50,403 nucleotides of DNA from Alphaproteobacteria bacterium (GTDB lineage: Bacteria > Pseudomonadota > Alphaproteobacteria > Thalassobaculales > Thalassobaculaceae), in NCBI GenBank assembly GCA_024742605.1, contig JANSYC010000026.1, positions 1 to 50,403 on the forward strand. The letters are read 5' to 3'. Shown here in pieces: positions 8,254 to 17,148 of this stretch. The notes beneath the pieces are model-generated. The model saw only the letters and a list, made by a program, of their open reading frames with translations, was not told the DNA's origin and ran no database searches. The translations under genes and the position numbers were made by a program. Each line of letters starts with the position of its first letter. The first letter of the stretch is position 1.

Positions 8254-9711
8254 ATGAGCGATGAAGAGATCGGCTTTGCGGAGCGCGCGAAACTCGCAAT
8301 CGTAAAGGTGCTTCCGGAACGTCAGATCATCATCCGCACAGAAGGTGAGACGAGTTATTTGACCTTGTCGACGCGCCTTCAAGCCGCCTTGGTCGTCAGT
8401 TGGATCGCCGTGACCGGTTGGACCGGATTCGCGACCATCGGCTACGGCATGCAGCATTCCCTGATCGCCCAGAAGAACGAGTCGATCGCGAATTCGCGGG
8501 TGGCGTACCGGGAACTGCTCGATCAAGTGTCGGATTATCAGCTTTCGGTCGTCGGCATCACCCGCGATCTCAAGGAAACCGAAGCGCATCTGCGCCGGCT
8601 GTTCAGCCAGAACGAGGCCCTGCGGGAAGACCTGTCGACAACCGAGGTGGCGCTGCGCAGCTCCGAGGCGGAGCGCCAGCGGATTGCGGTGGCTCGCCAG
8701 GGTCTGGGCGGCCAGATCGAGATGCTGGGCGAAGAGCTCGGTCGGATGAGCAGCAAGAACGATGCGCTTGAGGCTCATATCGGCACGCTTCGCGCACATC
8801 TGGAGATGGTCGAAGCGGAAAAGGCGGAGATCGCGGCGGAACGGGCAGCCTTGGACGACCGTCTCTGGGGGCTGCACAATTCGCTCGAGTCGTCCTCCAC
8901 GAAAATCGCCACCCTCGAGGACAACGTGCGGGCGCTGAAGAGCGATCTGCGTTCGGTGATCCTGGAGCGCAGCGCGATTGCGGCGGACAATGACGGGCTT
9001 CGCGGCAATCTGGCGCGTCTGGAGGACCAGATTACGGTCCTGAAGGACACGCATCGGGCCGAACTGCGAAATATCGCCGAGCGGACCCTCGAGCAGATCG
9101 TCACCGTTGAAGAGGTGATCAAGAACACCGGCTTGAATGTGGACGAGTTGGCGCCGTTGCCGGACGATCAGCTGATGGGGCAGGGTGGTCCTTTCGTGCC
9201 GTATCACCCGGATATGGATGTCGAGGCCGATAGCGACGGGTTGCGGGTTTCCCTGGATCGTCGGATCGACCGCTGGAAACAGTTGAACGAGGTCTTCCGG
9301 GCGCTGCCGCTGGCCGCCCCGATGAAGAGCTATCGGATGACGAGCCGGTATGGTCGGCGCAAGGATCCGTTCAACAACCGCTGGGCGATGCACAGTGGCC
9401 TGGATTTCTCGGCCCCCTATCGCTCGCCGATCCTGGCGCCCGCACCGGGCGTTGTGAAGTTCGCGAACTGGCGGAGCCGCTACGGCCGGGTGGTCGAGAT
9501 CGATCATGGCTTTGGGATGATGACGCGCTTCGCCCATATGGCTAAGATCACGGTCAAGCAAGGGGATGTCGTTGAGGTCGGGGACCAGGTCGGTCAGCTC
9601 GGATCGAGCGGCCGCAGCACCGGTCCGCATCTTCATTACGAGATCCATTACAAGGGCAAGACGGTTAATCCGTTGAAATTCGTGAGGGCCGGCAAAGATG
9701 TTCAACAGTAA
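8254..9711 (+). CDS. M23 family metallopeptidase with coiled coil (bactofilin-linked)
   Basis: A 485-residue membrane-anchored cell-wall peptidase. A single transmembrane helix spans about residues 43-63, leaving the rest in the periplasm. Residues ~75-290 form a long Glu/Arg/Leu-rich coiled coil. The C-terminal LytM domain has MHSGLDFSAP (H380, D384) and HLHYEIHY (H459, H461), a full zinc-site set, so it is probably an active endopeptidase on peptidoglycan cross-links. The ATG at 8254 follows GGGGGA; a start at 8212 lacks a site. The 3' end overlaps the bactofilin gene by 14 bases, the pairing seen in cell-shape modules. Confidence 0.9.
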   Translation: MSDEEIGFAERAKLAIVKVLPERQIIIRTEGETSYLTLSTRLQAALVVSWIAVTGWTGFATIGYGMQHSLIAQKNESIANSRVAYRELLDQVSDYQLSVVGITRDLKETEAHLRRLFSQNEALREDLSTTEVALRSSEAERQRIAVARQGLGGQIEMLGEELGRMSSKNDALEAHIGTLRAHLEMVEAEKAEIAAERAALDDRLWGLHNSLESSSTKIATLEDNVRALKSDLRSVILERSAIAADNDGLRGNLARLEDQITVLKDTHRAELRNIAERTLEQIVTVEEVIKNTGLNVDELAPLPDDQLMGQGGPFVPYHPDMDVEADSDGLRVSLDRRIDRWKQLNEVFRALPLAAPMKSYRMTSRYGRRKDPFNNRWAMHSGLDFSAPYRSPILAPAPGVVKFANWRSRYGRVVEIDHGFGMMTRFAHMAKITVKQGDVVEVGDQVGQLGSSGRSTGPHLHYEIHYKGKTVNPLKFVRAGKDVQQ

Positions 9712-10183
9712 GCCAAAAGGGGCTTCACGGCCCGAGACCGCTGCCGCAGCCAACAAGCCGGCAGCGCCGTCGATCATCAGTTCCGATCTCTCGATCAACG
9801 GTAATCTGAACAGCGAAGGTGACATCCAGGTCGACGGAACGGTCGAGGGCGATATCGTTTCCAATAAGCTGACGATCAGCAGCACGGCTGTGGTGCGTGG
9901 TGCGATCGAGGCCGAGACCGTGGTCATCGCCGGTGCCGTGACCGGACAGATCAAGGCCCGTCACGTGACCCTGATCAAGACCGCGCGGGTGATCGCCGAT
10001 GTGATCCAGGAGCGTCTGTCGATCGAACCCGGGGCTTTCTTCGAAGGCAATTGCCGCCACTTCCCGGGCCAGGACGAGAAAAAGACACCCGCCCGGATCG
10101 AAACGCTCAAGCCGCATGCCCTGGGTGACGAGGACAAGCGGACGGCCTCCGGCGATGGGGCTGCGGCGGCTGCCGCCACCTGA
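9698..10183 (+). CDS. Bactofilin, polymer-forming cytoskeletal protein
   Basis: A 161-residue bactofilin. After a short Ala/Pro-rich tail, residues ~25-125 show the right-handed beta-helix repeat, recognisable in INGNLNSEGDIQVDGTVEGDI and in the Val/Ile periodicity of the next turns. Bactofilins form filaments at the inner membrane and place wall enzymes. The C-terminal ~40 residues are charged then Ala-rich and probably disordered. The ATG at 9698 lies inside the end of the M23 gene and has GAGGG upstream within it, so the two proteins are translationally coupled and likely act together on cell shape. Confidence 0.92.
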   Translation: MFNSKPKGASRPETAAAANKPAAPSIISSDLSINGNLNSEGDIQVDGTVEGDIVSNKLTISSTAVVRGAIEAETVVIAGAVTGQIKARHVTLIKTARVIADVIQERLSIEPGAFFEGNCRHFPGQDEKKTPARIETLKPHALGDEDKRTASGDGAAAAAAT

Positions 10184-10312
10184 GTCGGGGCCCCCTCTAC
10201 GCGGCCGGATGACGCCCCGCCCGGCGGAGCGGTGACGGTATCTCTGGTAGAAGCGGTCCAATCCGATCTGCGTTGGCTGCTGGGGACTGGACTGCCGGCC
10301 TCTCCAGCCCGA

Positions 10313-11164
10313 TCAATCGTTGAAATCGGCGAGAAAACGGTCAAGCGCAGCACGCGCCTCCGGCTCCTCCAAGGTCGGCGCGTGGCCGACGCCCTCAAGG
10401 GTCAGGACTCGCATCTCCGGGTGCTCCTCCTGCATCCGAGCGAGCACCCGCTCCGAGAGAATCTCGGAGACCCCGCCGCGGATGGTCAGCACGGGAAGCC
10501 GCCGGAGCGATCGGAACAGCGGCCACAGATCGGCCTGACTCCCCGCACCGGCGACCAGGGGTCGGGCGATCGCCGGATCCCAATCCACATGCAGGAGGCC
10601 GTCGGATCCTTCTCTGAAGGTGTTGCGGGCGAAGGTCAGCCACTCGGTTTCCGTTCGCAGCGACAGGGTCGGGAGCAGGCGCTGAAGCTCTTCAACCGCA
10701 TGGGGCCAGTCCGGTTGGGGTCGGTCCCGGCCGATATAGGCGGTGATGTAATCGGCTCCGGCGCTCTGAACTTCCGGTCCCACATCGTTCAGCACCACCC
10801 CGGCGACCAGAGGCGGCATGGCGACCCCCATGGCCATTGCCAGAATACCGCCGAGAGATGTGCCCACGACCACCGCTCGGTGGAGTCCTGTCGCGATGAC
10901 CACATGACGGATATCGTCGATCAGGGTTTCGGGGGCATAGGCGCGCCAGTCATGTTCCCGGTCAGACTCCCCGCGGCCCCGATAATCGAGCGTGATCAGC
11001 CGGCGCGGCGCGACCCGCGTCGCGAGGTTCGCGAAGTCCCTGCCGTTGCGGGCGTATCCCGGCAGACCGAGGAGTGCCGGGCGGCGATCCGACGGATCGC
11101 CATGATCCCGCACCCGCATCCTGCGGCCCTTGGCATTGCTGACCCAGAGTTCCCGCACCTTCAC
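10313..11164 (-). CDS. Alpha/beta hydrolase
   Basis: A 283-residue alpha/beta hydrolase. The nucleophile elbow is GTSLGG (S103); GLPGYARNG near residue 35 is the oxyanion-hole strand; DYRGRGESD is a common hydrolase motif; the C-terminal GVGHAPTLEEP holds the catalytic histidine. The start is GTG with AGGTG five bases upstream. The substrate cannot be inferred. It sits just downstream of the HAD dehalogenase gene on the same strand with a 16-bp gap, so both are probably in one transcript. Confidence 0.88.
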   Translation of the reverse strand: MKVRELWVSNAKGRRMRVRDHGDPSDRRPALLGLPGYARNGRDFANLATRVAPRRLITLDYRGRGESDREHDWRAYAPETLIDDIRHVVIATGLHRAVVVGTSLGGILAMAMGVAMPPLVAGVVLNDVGPEVQSAGADYITAYIGRDRPQPDWPHAVEELQRLLPTLSLRTETEWLTFARNTFREGSDGLLHVDWDPAIARPLVAGAGSQADLWPLFRSLRRLPVLTIRGGVSEILSERVLARMQEEHPEMRVLTLEGVGHAPTLEEPEARAALDRFLADFND

Positions 11165-11180
11165 CGTTCACCTGAGCCGA

Positions 11181-11894
11181 TCAGACCGCGCCGACGATGC
11201 TGGGCAGGCTTTCCAGGTTTTTCAGCTCGATGTCCGGGCTGCCCGGCAATCGCTCTTTTGCCTGTCCGAACCTGTTGCACCAAGCCACTCGGAAGCCGAA
11301 CGCGCTGGCCGCCGCCGCGTCCCAGGCATTGGAAGACTGGAAGCTGACGGCAGCCGGGCCGGACAGAGCCAGCCGGTCGATCGCCAGTTGGTAGACGCTC
11401 GGATGGGGTTTGAAAACGCCGACCTCCTCGACTGAAAGCACTGCGTCAATTAAGTCTGAAAGGCCATTGTATTCACATACACTTTCAAGCATATGCGGCG
11501 AGCCGTTCGATAGGATTGCGGTCTTCATGCCGGCTGCCTTGAGGGATTTGAAAACCGCCGGTATCTCCGGATAGGCGTGCAGGGTGAGGTAGGCGTCCAT
11601 CAGGGCCTGGCGCAGTCCGGCTGGCGCCCGGCCGGACCCGAAGGCGGTGTCGAGTGCGAAGTCCAGGCCGTCGCCGGTGATCTGCCAGAACTCCACATGA
11701 TGCTGCTGTCCCATCAGCGCCCGCAGCCAGGTGTACTGGAGCTGCTTCAGGCGCCAGGTGTCGGACATGAGCTGCGCAGGCCCGGGTTCCAGTCCGAAGC
11801 TGTCCCGGCACTGGGCGACGGCGGAATGCACATCGAAGACGGTGCCGTAGGCATCGAAGACGCACGCCTCGATGCCGTCGAATGTGGTGGTCAT
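11181..11894 (-). CDS. Haloacid dehalogenase, type II
   Basis: A 237-residue HAD-superfamily enzyme of the L-2-haloacid dehalogenase type. FDAYGTVFD carries the nucleophile D14; LSNGSPHML is motif II; VFKPHPSVYQLA carries the lysine; VSFQSSNAWDAAAASAFG is the motif III and IV region typical of type II dehalogenases, which turn (S)-2-haloacids into (R)-2-hydroxyacids. Annotated homologues are often untested, so activity on halogenated substrates is not certain. The ATG lies five bases after the stop of the upstream transglycosylase gene; an earlier in-frame start would lie inside that gene. Confidence 0.88.
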   Translation of the reverse strand: MTTTFDGIEACVFDAYGTVFDVHSAVAQCRDSFGLEPGPAQLMSDTWRLKQLQYTWLRALMGQQHHVEFWQITGDGLDFALDTAFGSGRAPAGLRQALMDAYLTLHAYPEIPAVFKSLKAAGMKTAILSNGSPHMLESVCEYNGLSDLIDAVLSVEEVGVFKPHPSVYQLAIDRLALSGPAAVSFQSSNAWDAAAASAFGFRVAWCNRFGQAKERLPGSPDIELKNLESLPSIVGAV

Positions 11895-11899
11895 ATGGG

Positions 11900-14008
11900 T
11901 CAGCCTCCCGGTTGGGCCTTGTTTTCGACGACAATCGTCGCCGGTTTCGTCCCGCCATCCAGAAGGACGCCGCATTTGAAGACGCACCACACGTCCCGGG
12001 CCTTGCCTGCGCCGGACTGCGCCGCTTCGATCACCCGCGCGCCGCTGGACAGCCTGGAGCGGTACACCTGCAGCGCCTCCAGAACCCGCTGAACGTAGTT
12101 GCGGGTTTCAGAGAAGGGGATCTGCTCGATCCAGTCCACGATGTTGACATTCGGGTCGCGGGGGTCGCCGTTGCGGATGATCCATTGATCGACCCGGTGA
12201 GGCCCCGCGTTGTAGGAAGCGATCGCCATCACCAGACTGCCGTCGAACCGGTCCAGCATCTGGCGCAGATACGCCCGGCCGAGGGCGATGTTGTAGTCGC
12301 CATCCGCCAGCAGCCCGCCCAGTCGATAGGGGAGGTCGATCGACGCAGAGGTGGCTTTGGCCGTGGCCGGCATCAGTTGCATCAGACCGCGGGCACCGAC
12401 CCGGCTTATCGCCTCCCGGTCGAAGCTGCTTTCCTGTCGGATGATGGCATGTACCAAGGCGAGCTCGGGTCCGATCTTCGGATCGAGATCGATCACCGGA
12501 TAGCCGCGTTCGACCAGGCTCGCGCCCAGGCGGCCGGCGCGGCGGGCAGTGAACACCGCGACCTTGGGCAATCCCGATTTCAGGGCCATATCCGCCAGGA
12601 GGATGGCGTCGGTGCCGTCGCTCATGTCGCCGTAGACCGCAAACAGGAAGCGTTCGGCAAGGTCCCTGTGTCCGATGCGCAGCAGCTCGGTCGCAGCCCG
12701 GATCGGGCCCTTGTTCTGGAAGGCGACGACCTGCTCCTTGGTCGGCCACCCGTCCAGGTCCAACGGCGGCTCCTCCATGCCCAGCCGGGCGGCGGCGAGC
12801 TGGCCGTAGAAGGTGGTGCCGTGCTCGGCGGCCTTGCGGTACCATTCGGTCAGGGCGGCCTTGTCTTTCATCGCTTCGGCGGCCCGCCCGGCCCAATAGG
12901 CCCCGCGCGACAGGCTGATCGGGGTGCCGACATTGCCGTGCATCACCGTGAAATGCCGAAAGGCGTCTTCCGGCCGGTCCAGATAGCGAAGAGCCACCCA
13001 TCCGGCCAGCCATTCGGCAGTCGCAAAACCGATGCCGTCCAGCTGATTGTGGCCGGCGGCCAGCAGATAGGCGTCCGTATAGTTCCGATCCTCGATGGCG
13101 TTCCGGATCTGGAGGTTCCGTTCGTTCCAGAGACGTTTCTGGAAATCCGGATCGCCCGGTGCGCCCAGAAGCAGATCTCGAGCGGCGCTTTCCAGCCCTT
13201 TGTTGCGCCGCCACCGGGCACGCTCGTAGATCAGGCCCGGATGTTCGACGAGGGATTTGGGGACCGCGCTGATGGCGGCATCCACACCGGCCTTGCCGTA
13301 GCGCAGACGCAGGCGCGCGTCCGCAAGTTTGACCCAGCCAGACGGAACCAGGTCCAGCATGTGCCGGGCAGCGCCTTCGCGGCCGCGCCACAGCATGCCG
13401 TCCAGCCGGTCGACATGATCCTGCTCCGTCAGATGGCTGCCGAAGGCTTTCAGGAAGTCTCTCTGGGCATCCTTTGAAAACTCGATCGTGCTCCAGACCT
13501 CACGGACCCGAGCTGCGAGAGCGTCGTCCCGGCCTGCGGATTTCAGGGCGTGGAGATGGGCGAGGATGGCGTCGTTCGAAAGCGGGCGGTGGCGTTCGAA
13601 ATAGTCGATCTTGCGTGCGGCCGGCAGGTCCTCAGGCATCAGGGTTTCGGCGCGCGCTCGGATCGGCCGCAAACCGGGCCAGTCCGGGTGGGCGTCCAGA
13701 AACATCGACGCGGTCTCGAAATCGGTCGGCACGCCGGAGTCCCGGAGCGCGAGCCATTTCAGCACGGCGCCCAGCTCGGCGTTGTCGGCTTGTCCGGTAA
13801 CCGCGAGCGCGCGGTCCCATTCACCCTGTTCGGCGAAGACCAGAATGGTGCGCCAGGCCGCCAGGTCTTTCGGTGGCAGTCCTGCCAGGTCCGCAGGTCT
13901 AAGCGTCGGGATGACCGGTGGCTCGGCTGCGTCGGCGGGGCCGGGCGGTTGACTCAGTAGGGCGGTTACGCAGGCCATCTTTACGGCGGCGGCGAACAAC
14001 GTCCTCAT
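11900..14008 (-). CDS. Soluble lytic murein transglycosylase (Slt70-like)
   Basis: A 702-residue periplasmic enzyme that cleaves the glycan strand of peptidoglycan to 1,6-anhydromuropeptides. A Sec signal peptide covers about residues 1-27. Residues ~60-480 are an alpha-superhelical repeat domain as in Slt70. The catalytic domain shows IIRQESSFDREAISRVGA with E526 as the catalytic acid, then GLMQLMPATA and SYNAGPHRV. The ATG at 14008 follows AGAAGG and gives a clean signal peptide. The C-terminal ~40 residues include two Cys in a WCVFKCG motif after the lytic domain, which is not a standard feature. It heads a three-gene unit. Confidence 0.93.
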   Translation of the reverse strand: MRTLFAAAVKMACVTALLSQPPGPADAAEPPVIPTLRPADLAGLPPKDLAAWRTILVFAEQGEWDRALAVTGQADNAELGAVLKWLALRDSGVPTDFETASMFLDAHPDWPGLRPIRARAETLMPEDLPAARKIDYFERHRPLSNDAILAHLHALKSAGRDDALAARVREVWSTIEFSKDAQRDFLKAFGSHLTEQDHVDRLDGMLWRGREGAARHMLDLVPSGWVKLADARLRLRYGKAGVDAAISAVPKSLVEHPGLIYERARWRRNKGLESAARDLLLGAPGDPDFQKRLWNERNLQIRNAIEDRNYTDAYLLAAGHNQLDGIGFATAEWLAGWVALRYLDRPEDAFRHFTVMHGNVGTPISLSRGAYWAGRAAEAMKDKAALTEWYRKAAEHGTTFYGQLAAARLGMEEPPLDLDGWPTKEQVVAFQNKGPIRAATELLRIGHRDLAERFLFAVYGDMSDGTDAILLADMALKSGLPKVAVFTARRAGRLGASLVERGYPVIDLDPKIGPELALVHAIIRQESSFDREAISRVGARGLMQLMPATAKATSASIDLPYRLGGLLADGDYNIALGRAYLRQMLDRFDGSLVMAIASYNAGPHRVDQWIIRNGDPRDPNVNIVDWIEQIPFSETRNYVQRVLEALQVYRSRLSSGARVIEAAQSGAGKARDVWCVFKCGVLLDGGTKPATIVVENKAQPGG

Positions 14009-14082
14009 TATGAACCCTTCTTCCTTCTCCGAATCCCCTCTGTCAGGGTACGTGACGCGGGCCTTAACTCCAAGTCGCGGCC

Positions 14083-14111
14083 TTGCCCCGGAGGGGGGTG
14101 AAGCGTATGTT
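14083..14111 (+). promoter_or_regulatory. Candidate sigma70 promoter for dapA
   Basis: TTGCCC at 14083-14088 and TATGTT at 14106-14111 are separated by exactly 17 bp and point toward dapA, with about 75 bp of leader. The match to consensus is partial. This rests on inspection only. Confidence 0.4.
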
Positions 14112-14190
14112 CGCGCACTCGTGATCACCCGGCGCCTTGCGACCGGGGGTATCCGCATGGGGCGGATAAACAAGACTCGGGAGAGGATCG

Positions 14191-15090
14191 ATGGGATACG
14201 CATTCGGAAATCCGATGTTCAAGGGCTCTTTGGTCGCCCTGATCACGCCGTTCAAGGATGGCGCGGTTGACGAGGATGCGTTCCGAAAATTCGTCGACTG
14301 GCAGATCGAGCAGGGCACGAACGGTCTCGTGCCGGTCGGCACGACCGGCGAAAGCCCGACCTTGAGCCATGAAGAGCACAAGCGGGTGGTGGAGATCTGC
14401 GTCGACCAGACTGCGGGCCGGGTGCCGGTAATCGCCGGTTGCGGGTCGAACTCGACCGCCGAGGCCATCGATTTCACCAAGCACGCCAAGGCGGCGGGCG
14501 CGGACGCCGCACTGCACGTCACGCCCTACTACAACAAGCCGACCCAGGAAGGGCTTTATCAGCACTTCAAGGCGATCAACGACGCGGTCGATTTGCCGGT
14601 CGTGATCTACAATATTCCGGGTCGGTCCGTGGTCGACATGAAGGTCGAGACCATGGCGCGTCTGGCGAAGCTGCCGAACATGGTGGGTGTGAAGGATGCG
14701 ACCGCCGATCTGGTGCGTCCGATTCAGCAGCGCATGGCGATCGGGCCGGACTTCTGCCAGCTGACCGGCGAGGACGCCTCGGTGGTGCCGTTCCTGGCGC
14801 AAGCCGGTCACGGATGCATCTCGGTCACCGCAAACGTCGCGCCCAAGGCTCTGTCCGAGCTGCATACGGCCTGGCAGAAGCGGGATCTGGACACCGTGTT
14901 CGCGATCAACGAGCGTCTGCAGCCTCTGCACGCCGCCCTGTTCTCGGAGACCAGCCCGGGGCCGATCAAGTACGCCGCCAAGCTGATGGGGCTGTGCGAC
15001 GGCTCGACCCGGTTGCCGATCTGCGAGATCGCGGACGAAACCAAAACCAGGGTCGACTCTGCCATGCGGCACGCCGGCCTGATCAACTGA
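14191..15090 (+). CDS. dapA: 4-hydroxy-tetrahydrodipicolinate synthase
   Basis: A 299-residue DapA that condenses pyruvate with aspartate semialdehyde, the first committed step to lysine and diaminopimelate. GTTGESPTLSHEEH is the substrate-binding signature; Y140 (IYNIPGRS) and K168 (GVKDATAD) are the catalytic tyrosine and Schiff-base lysine. The start has GGGAGAGG just upstream; the internal ATG at MFKGS would also be possible and would match the most common N-terminus. smpB follows 18 bp later, an arrangement frequent in alphaproteobacteria. Confidence 0.96.
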   Translation: MGYAFGNPMFKGSLVALITPFKDGAVDEDAFRKFVDWQIEQGTNGLVPVGTTGESPTLSHEEHKRVVEICVDQTAGRVPVIAGCGSNSTAEAIDFTKHAKAAGADAALHVTPYYNKPTQEGLYQHFKAINDAVDLPVVIYNIPGRSVVDMKVETMARLAKLPNMVGVKDATADLVRPIQQRMAIGPDFCQLTGEDASVVPFLAQAGHGCISVTANVAPKALSELHTAWQKRDLDTVFAINERLQPLHAALFSETSPGPIKYAAKLMGLCDGSTRLPICEIADETKTRVDSAMRHAGLIN

Positions 15091-15108
15091 CCGGATGGGA
15101 GCGCATAC

Positions 15109-15579
15109 GTGGCCGGCAATCAGACTGCAAGCCGGGACGTCGCTCGAAACCGGCGGGCCCGACATGACTATGATATTGAGGACACCGTCGAAGCCGGCCT
15201 GATGCTGGTCGGCTCCGAGGTGAAATCCCTGCGCCTTGGCCGCGCCTCCATCAACGAAGCCTATGCGGGCGAGGACAAGGGCGAACTCGCGCTGTTCAAC
15301 GCGCATATTCCGGAATACCGTCCGGCCGAGCCGTTCAATCACGAACCCAAGCGGGTCCGCAAACTTCTGGTGCACCGCAAGGAGCGGGACCGCCTGCTCG
15401 GCCTTACCCGTCGCAGCGGCTACACGCTGATCCCGATGGCGCTCTATTTCAACGACCGGGGGCTGGCGAAACTGCAGATCGGTCTCGCCAAGGGCAAGCG
15501 CACCGTCGACAAACGGGAAGACGTGAAAAAGCGCGACTGGGAGCGGCAGAAGGCCCGCTTGCTGCGGGACAAGGGCTAG
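15109..15579 (+). CDS. smpB: SsrA-binding protein
   Basis: A 156-residue SmpB, the tmRNA partner in rescue of stalled ribosomes. [26 protein letters not shown] matches the N-terminal OB-fold start, and [20 protein letters not shown] is the basic C-terminal tail that folds in the ribosomal mRNA channel. The start codon is GTG with GGGAG upstream. It follows dapA closely and is probably co-transcribed. The ssrA RNA gene is not in the window. Confidence 0.96.
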   Translation: MAGNQTASRDVARNRRARHDYDIEDTVEAGLMLVGSEVKSLRLGRASINEAYAGEDKGELALFNAHIPEYRPAEPFNHEPKRVRKLLVHRKERDRLLGLTRRSGYTLIPMALYFNDRGLAKLQIGLAKGKRTVDKREDVKKRDWERQKARLLRDKG

Positions 15580-15589
15580 GCGAGCCCGT

Positions 15590-16240
15590 TCACCGGGCGA
15601 TCAGATCCTGCGCCTTGGCGAACACCTGGTGAAACATCTCTTCGGTCAGGCGGCCGGTGTTCGTGTTGTAGCGCGAGCAGTGGTAGCTGCTCAGCAGCAT
15701 CCGGTCTTCGGGCAGGTCCTCGACGCCGGCATGCTGGAACTTGAAGGCCGATTTACGAAGATCAAGGGTCGCCAGCACGGCTCCGTGGGCGAGACCGCCG
15801 AGCACCAGAACCACCCGCAGATTGTCCATCTCGGCCAGCGTGTCCGCGAGAAAGCCCCTGCAGGACGAGACCTCCGCGCCGATCGGTTTGTTCTGAGGCG
15901 GGACACAGCGCACCGCGTTGGTGATCCGACAGTCTTTCAGGGTCAGCCCGTCATCCGGATCGGCACGGTAGCTGCCCTCCGCAAAACCATGGGACACGAG
16001 CGTCGGATAGAGCAGGTCGCCCGCATGGTCCCCGGTGAACGGGCGCCCGGTCCGGTTCGCCCCTTTCAGACCCGGCGCGAGGCCGACGATCAGAAGACGG
16101 GCGGTGCGAGGTCCAAAGCTCGGCACCGGCGCGTTGAAGTAATCCGGATATGATCCGGCATTCTGCGTCCGATACGCCACGAGCCGGGGACAGGACCCGC
16201 AATCCAAGGGTGGGTCCGAAGCCTCCAAACGGATGGTCAA
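15590..16240 (-). CDS. Family 5 uracil-DNA glycosylase (UdgB type)
   Basis: A 216-residue DNA repair enzyme that removes uracil and some deaminated purines. Motif 1 is GLAPGLKGANRTGRPFTGD and motif 2 is SYHCSRYNTNTGRLT, the family 5 pattern. Four cysteines (C14, C17, C112, C127) are placed as in [4Fe-4S]-binding UDGs. The start is annotated as TTG with GGAGG directly against it, a spacing that is too short, so the true start may be a few codons later (TTG at 16228). It converges on smpB and lies 12 bp after the NYN gene on the same strand. Confidence 0.9.
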   Translation of the reverse strand: MTIRLEASDPPLDCGSCPRLVAYRTQNAGSYPDYFNAPVPSFGPRTARLLIVGLAPGLKGANRTGRPFTGDHAGDLLYPTLVSHGFAEGSYRADPDDGLTLKDCRITNAVRCVPPQNKPIGAEVSSCRGFLADTLAEMDNLRVVLVLGGLAHGAVLATLDLRKSAFKFQHAGVEDLPEDRMLLSSYHCSRYNTNTGRLTEEMFHQVFAKAQDLIAR

Positions 16241-16252
16241 CCTCCGATGTCC

Positions 16253-16906
16253 CTAGCGGCGGGGCGGGCCGCGCCGAACCACGGTAGCGACGCCCTCGCT
16301 GTCCTCATCGCCGACCGGTTCCGGAGCGGTCTCCTCCTCGCGGCGGGGCGGGCGGTCCTGATGCACCCGCTCGATCTCGTCGGCCAGCAGGTCGAGCTCG
16401 ATGAACTGGTCCGCCTGACGCCGGAGTTCGTCGGCGATCATCGGGGGGGACGAGCGGATGGTCGAGACGACGGAGGCGCGCACGCCCTTGCGCTGAACCG
16501 CCTCGATCAGCGACCGGAAATCCCCGTCGCCGGAGAACAGGACAACATGATCGAGACGGTCGACCATCTCCATCATGTCGATGGCCAGCTCGATATCCAT
16601 ATTGCCTTTGATTTTCCGGCGTCCCTGGGAATCGGTGTATTCCTTGGCGGGCTTGGTCACCAGCGAATAGCCGTTATAGTCGAGCCAGTCGACCAGGGGC
16701 CGGATCGGGGAATACTCCTGATCCTCCAGCAACGCTGTGTAATAGAAGGCGCGAACCATCCGGCCTTTGGAGGCGAACAGGTTCAGCAAGCGCTTGTAGT
16801 CGATGTCGAAACCGAGCGTCTTGGCAGCGGAATAGAGATTGGCGCCGTCGATGAACAAGGCGATCCGGTCGCCTTCATGAAAATACATGTCGTTGGCTTT
16901 TGCCAT
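16253..16906 (-). CDS. NYN domain (LabA/DUF88) putative nuclease
   Basis: A 217-residue NYN-domain protein with a PIN-like fold. The acidic metal-site residues are in FIDGANLY (D20), KGNMDIELAIDMME and LFSGDGDF, all conserved, so metal-dependent RNase activity is plausible. After about residue 180 the chain is a charged, Pro/Arg/Glu-rich tail ending in RRGPPRR, which could bind nucleic acid. The ATG at 16906 is chosen because the family begins shortly before GDRIALFIDG. It is followed by the uracil-DNA glycosylase gene. Two perfect hairpins lie in its upstream region. Confidence 0.88.
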   Translation of the reverse strand: MAKANDMYFHEGDRIALFIDGANLYSAAKTLGFDIDYKRLLNLFASKGRMVRAFYYTALLEDQEYSPIRPLVDWLDYNGYSLVTKPAKEYTDSQGRRKIKGNMDIELAIDMMEMVDRLDHVVLFSGDGDFRSLIEAVQRKGVRASVVSTIRSSPPMIADELRRQADQFIELDLLADEIERVHQDRPPRREEETAPEPVGDEDSEGVATVVRRGPPRR

Positions 16907-16931
16907 ATCAATGTCTCTTTCGGTTCGTGTG

Positions 16932-16952
16932 GCGAGAGCCGAGCGCTCTCGC
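16932..16952 (-). other. Hairpin in the leader of the NYN gene
   Basis: An 8-bp perfect inverted repeat, GCGAGAGC (16932-16939) and GCTCTCGC (16945-16952), with a 5-base loop, starts 26 bp upstream of the NYN start. If the transcript begins further up it would form a stable hairpin in the 5' leader. No U-tract follows, so it is not a normal terminator. Confidence 0.5.
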
Positions 16953-16995
16953 GAAATAAACATCGGAGCATGACTGGGTCGATCAATGTCTGAAC

Positions 16996-17011
16996 GTTGG
17001 CCGCAGCCAAC
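16996..17011. other. Short perfect inverted repeat in the NYN-folK gap
   Basis: GTTGGC (16996-17001) and GCCAAC (17006-17011) form a 6-bp perfect inverted repeat around CGCA. It lies in the divergent gap between the NYN gene and folK and could be an operator or a second leader hairpin. A TATACT hexamer at 17058-17063 points toward folK but has no good -35 partner. Confidence 0.35.
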
Positions 17012-17148
17012 TTCGGGCAAGGCCCGATCCAAATCCATTCCAAAATGCGAGTTTCACTATACTCCGACGCTGTGCGGGCTGTACAGATGTCCGTGATTGG
17101 GCGCAAGAGCCACAGGCACCTGAAACGTCTGTGATATGGGGATGCAAC

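Noticed and set aside
8170-9954. 594-codon open frame opposite the M23 peptidase
   Set aside because: Mirrors the codon bias of the coiled-coil gene; the sense protein has all catalytic motifs.
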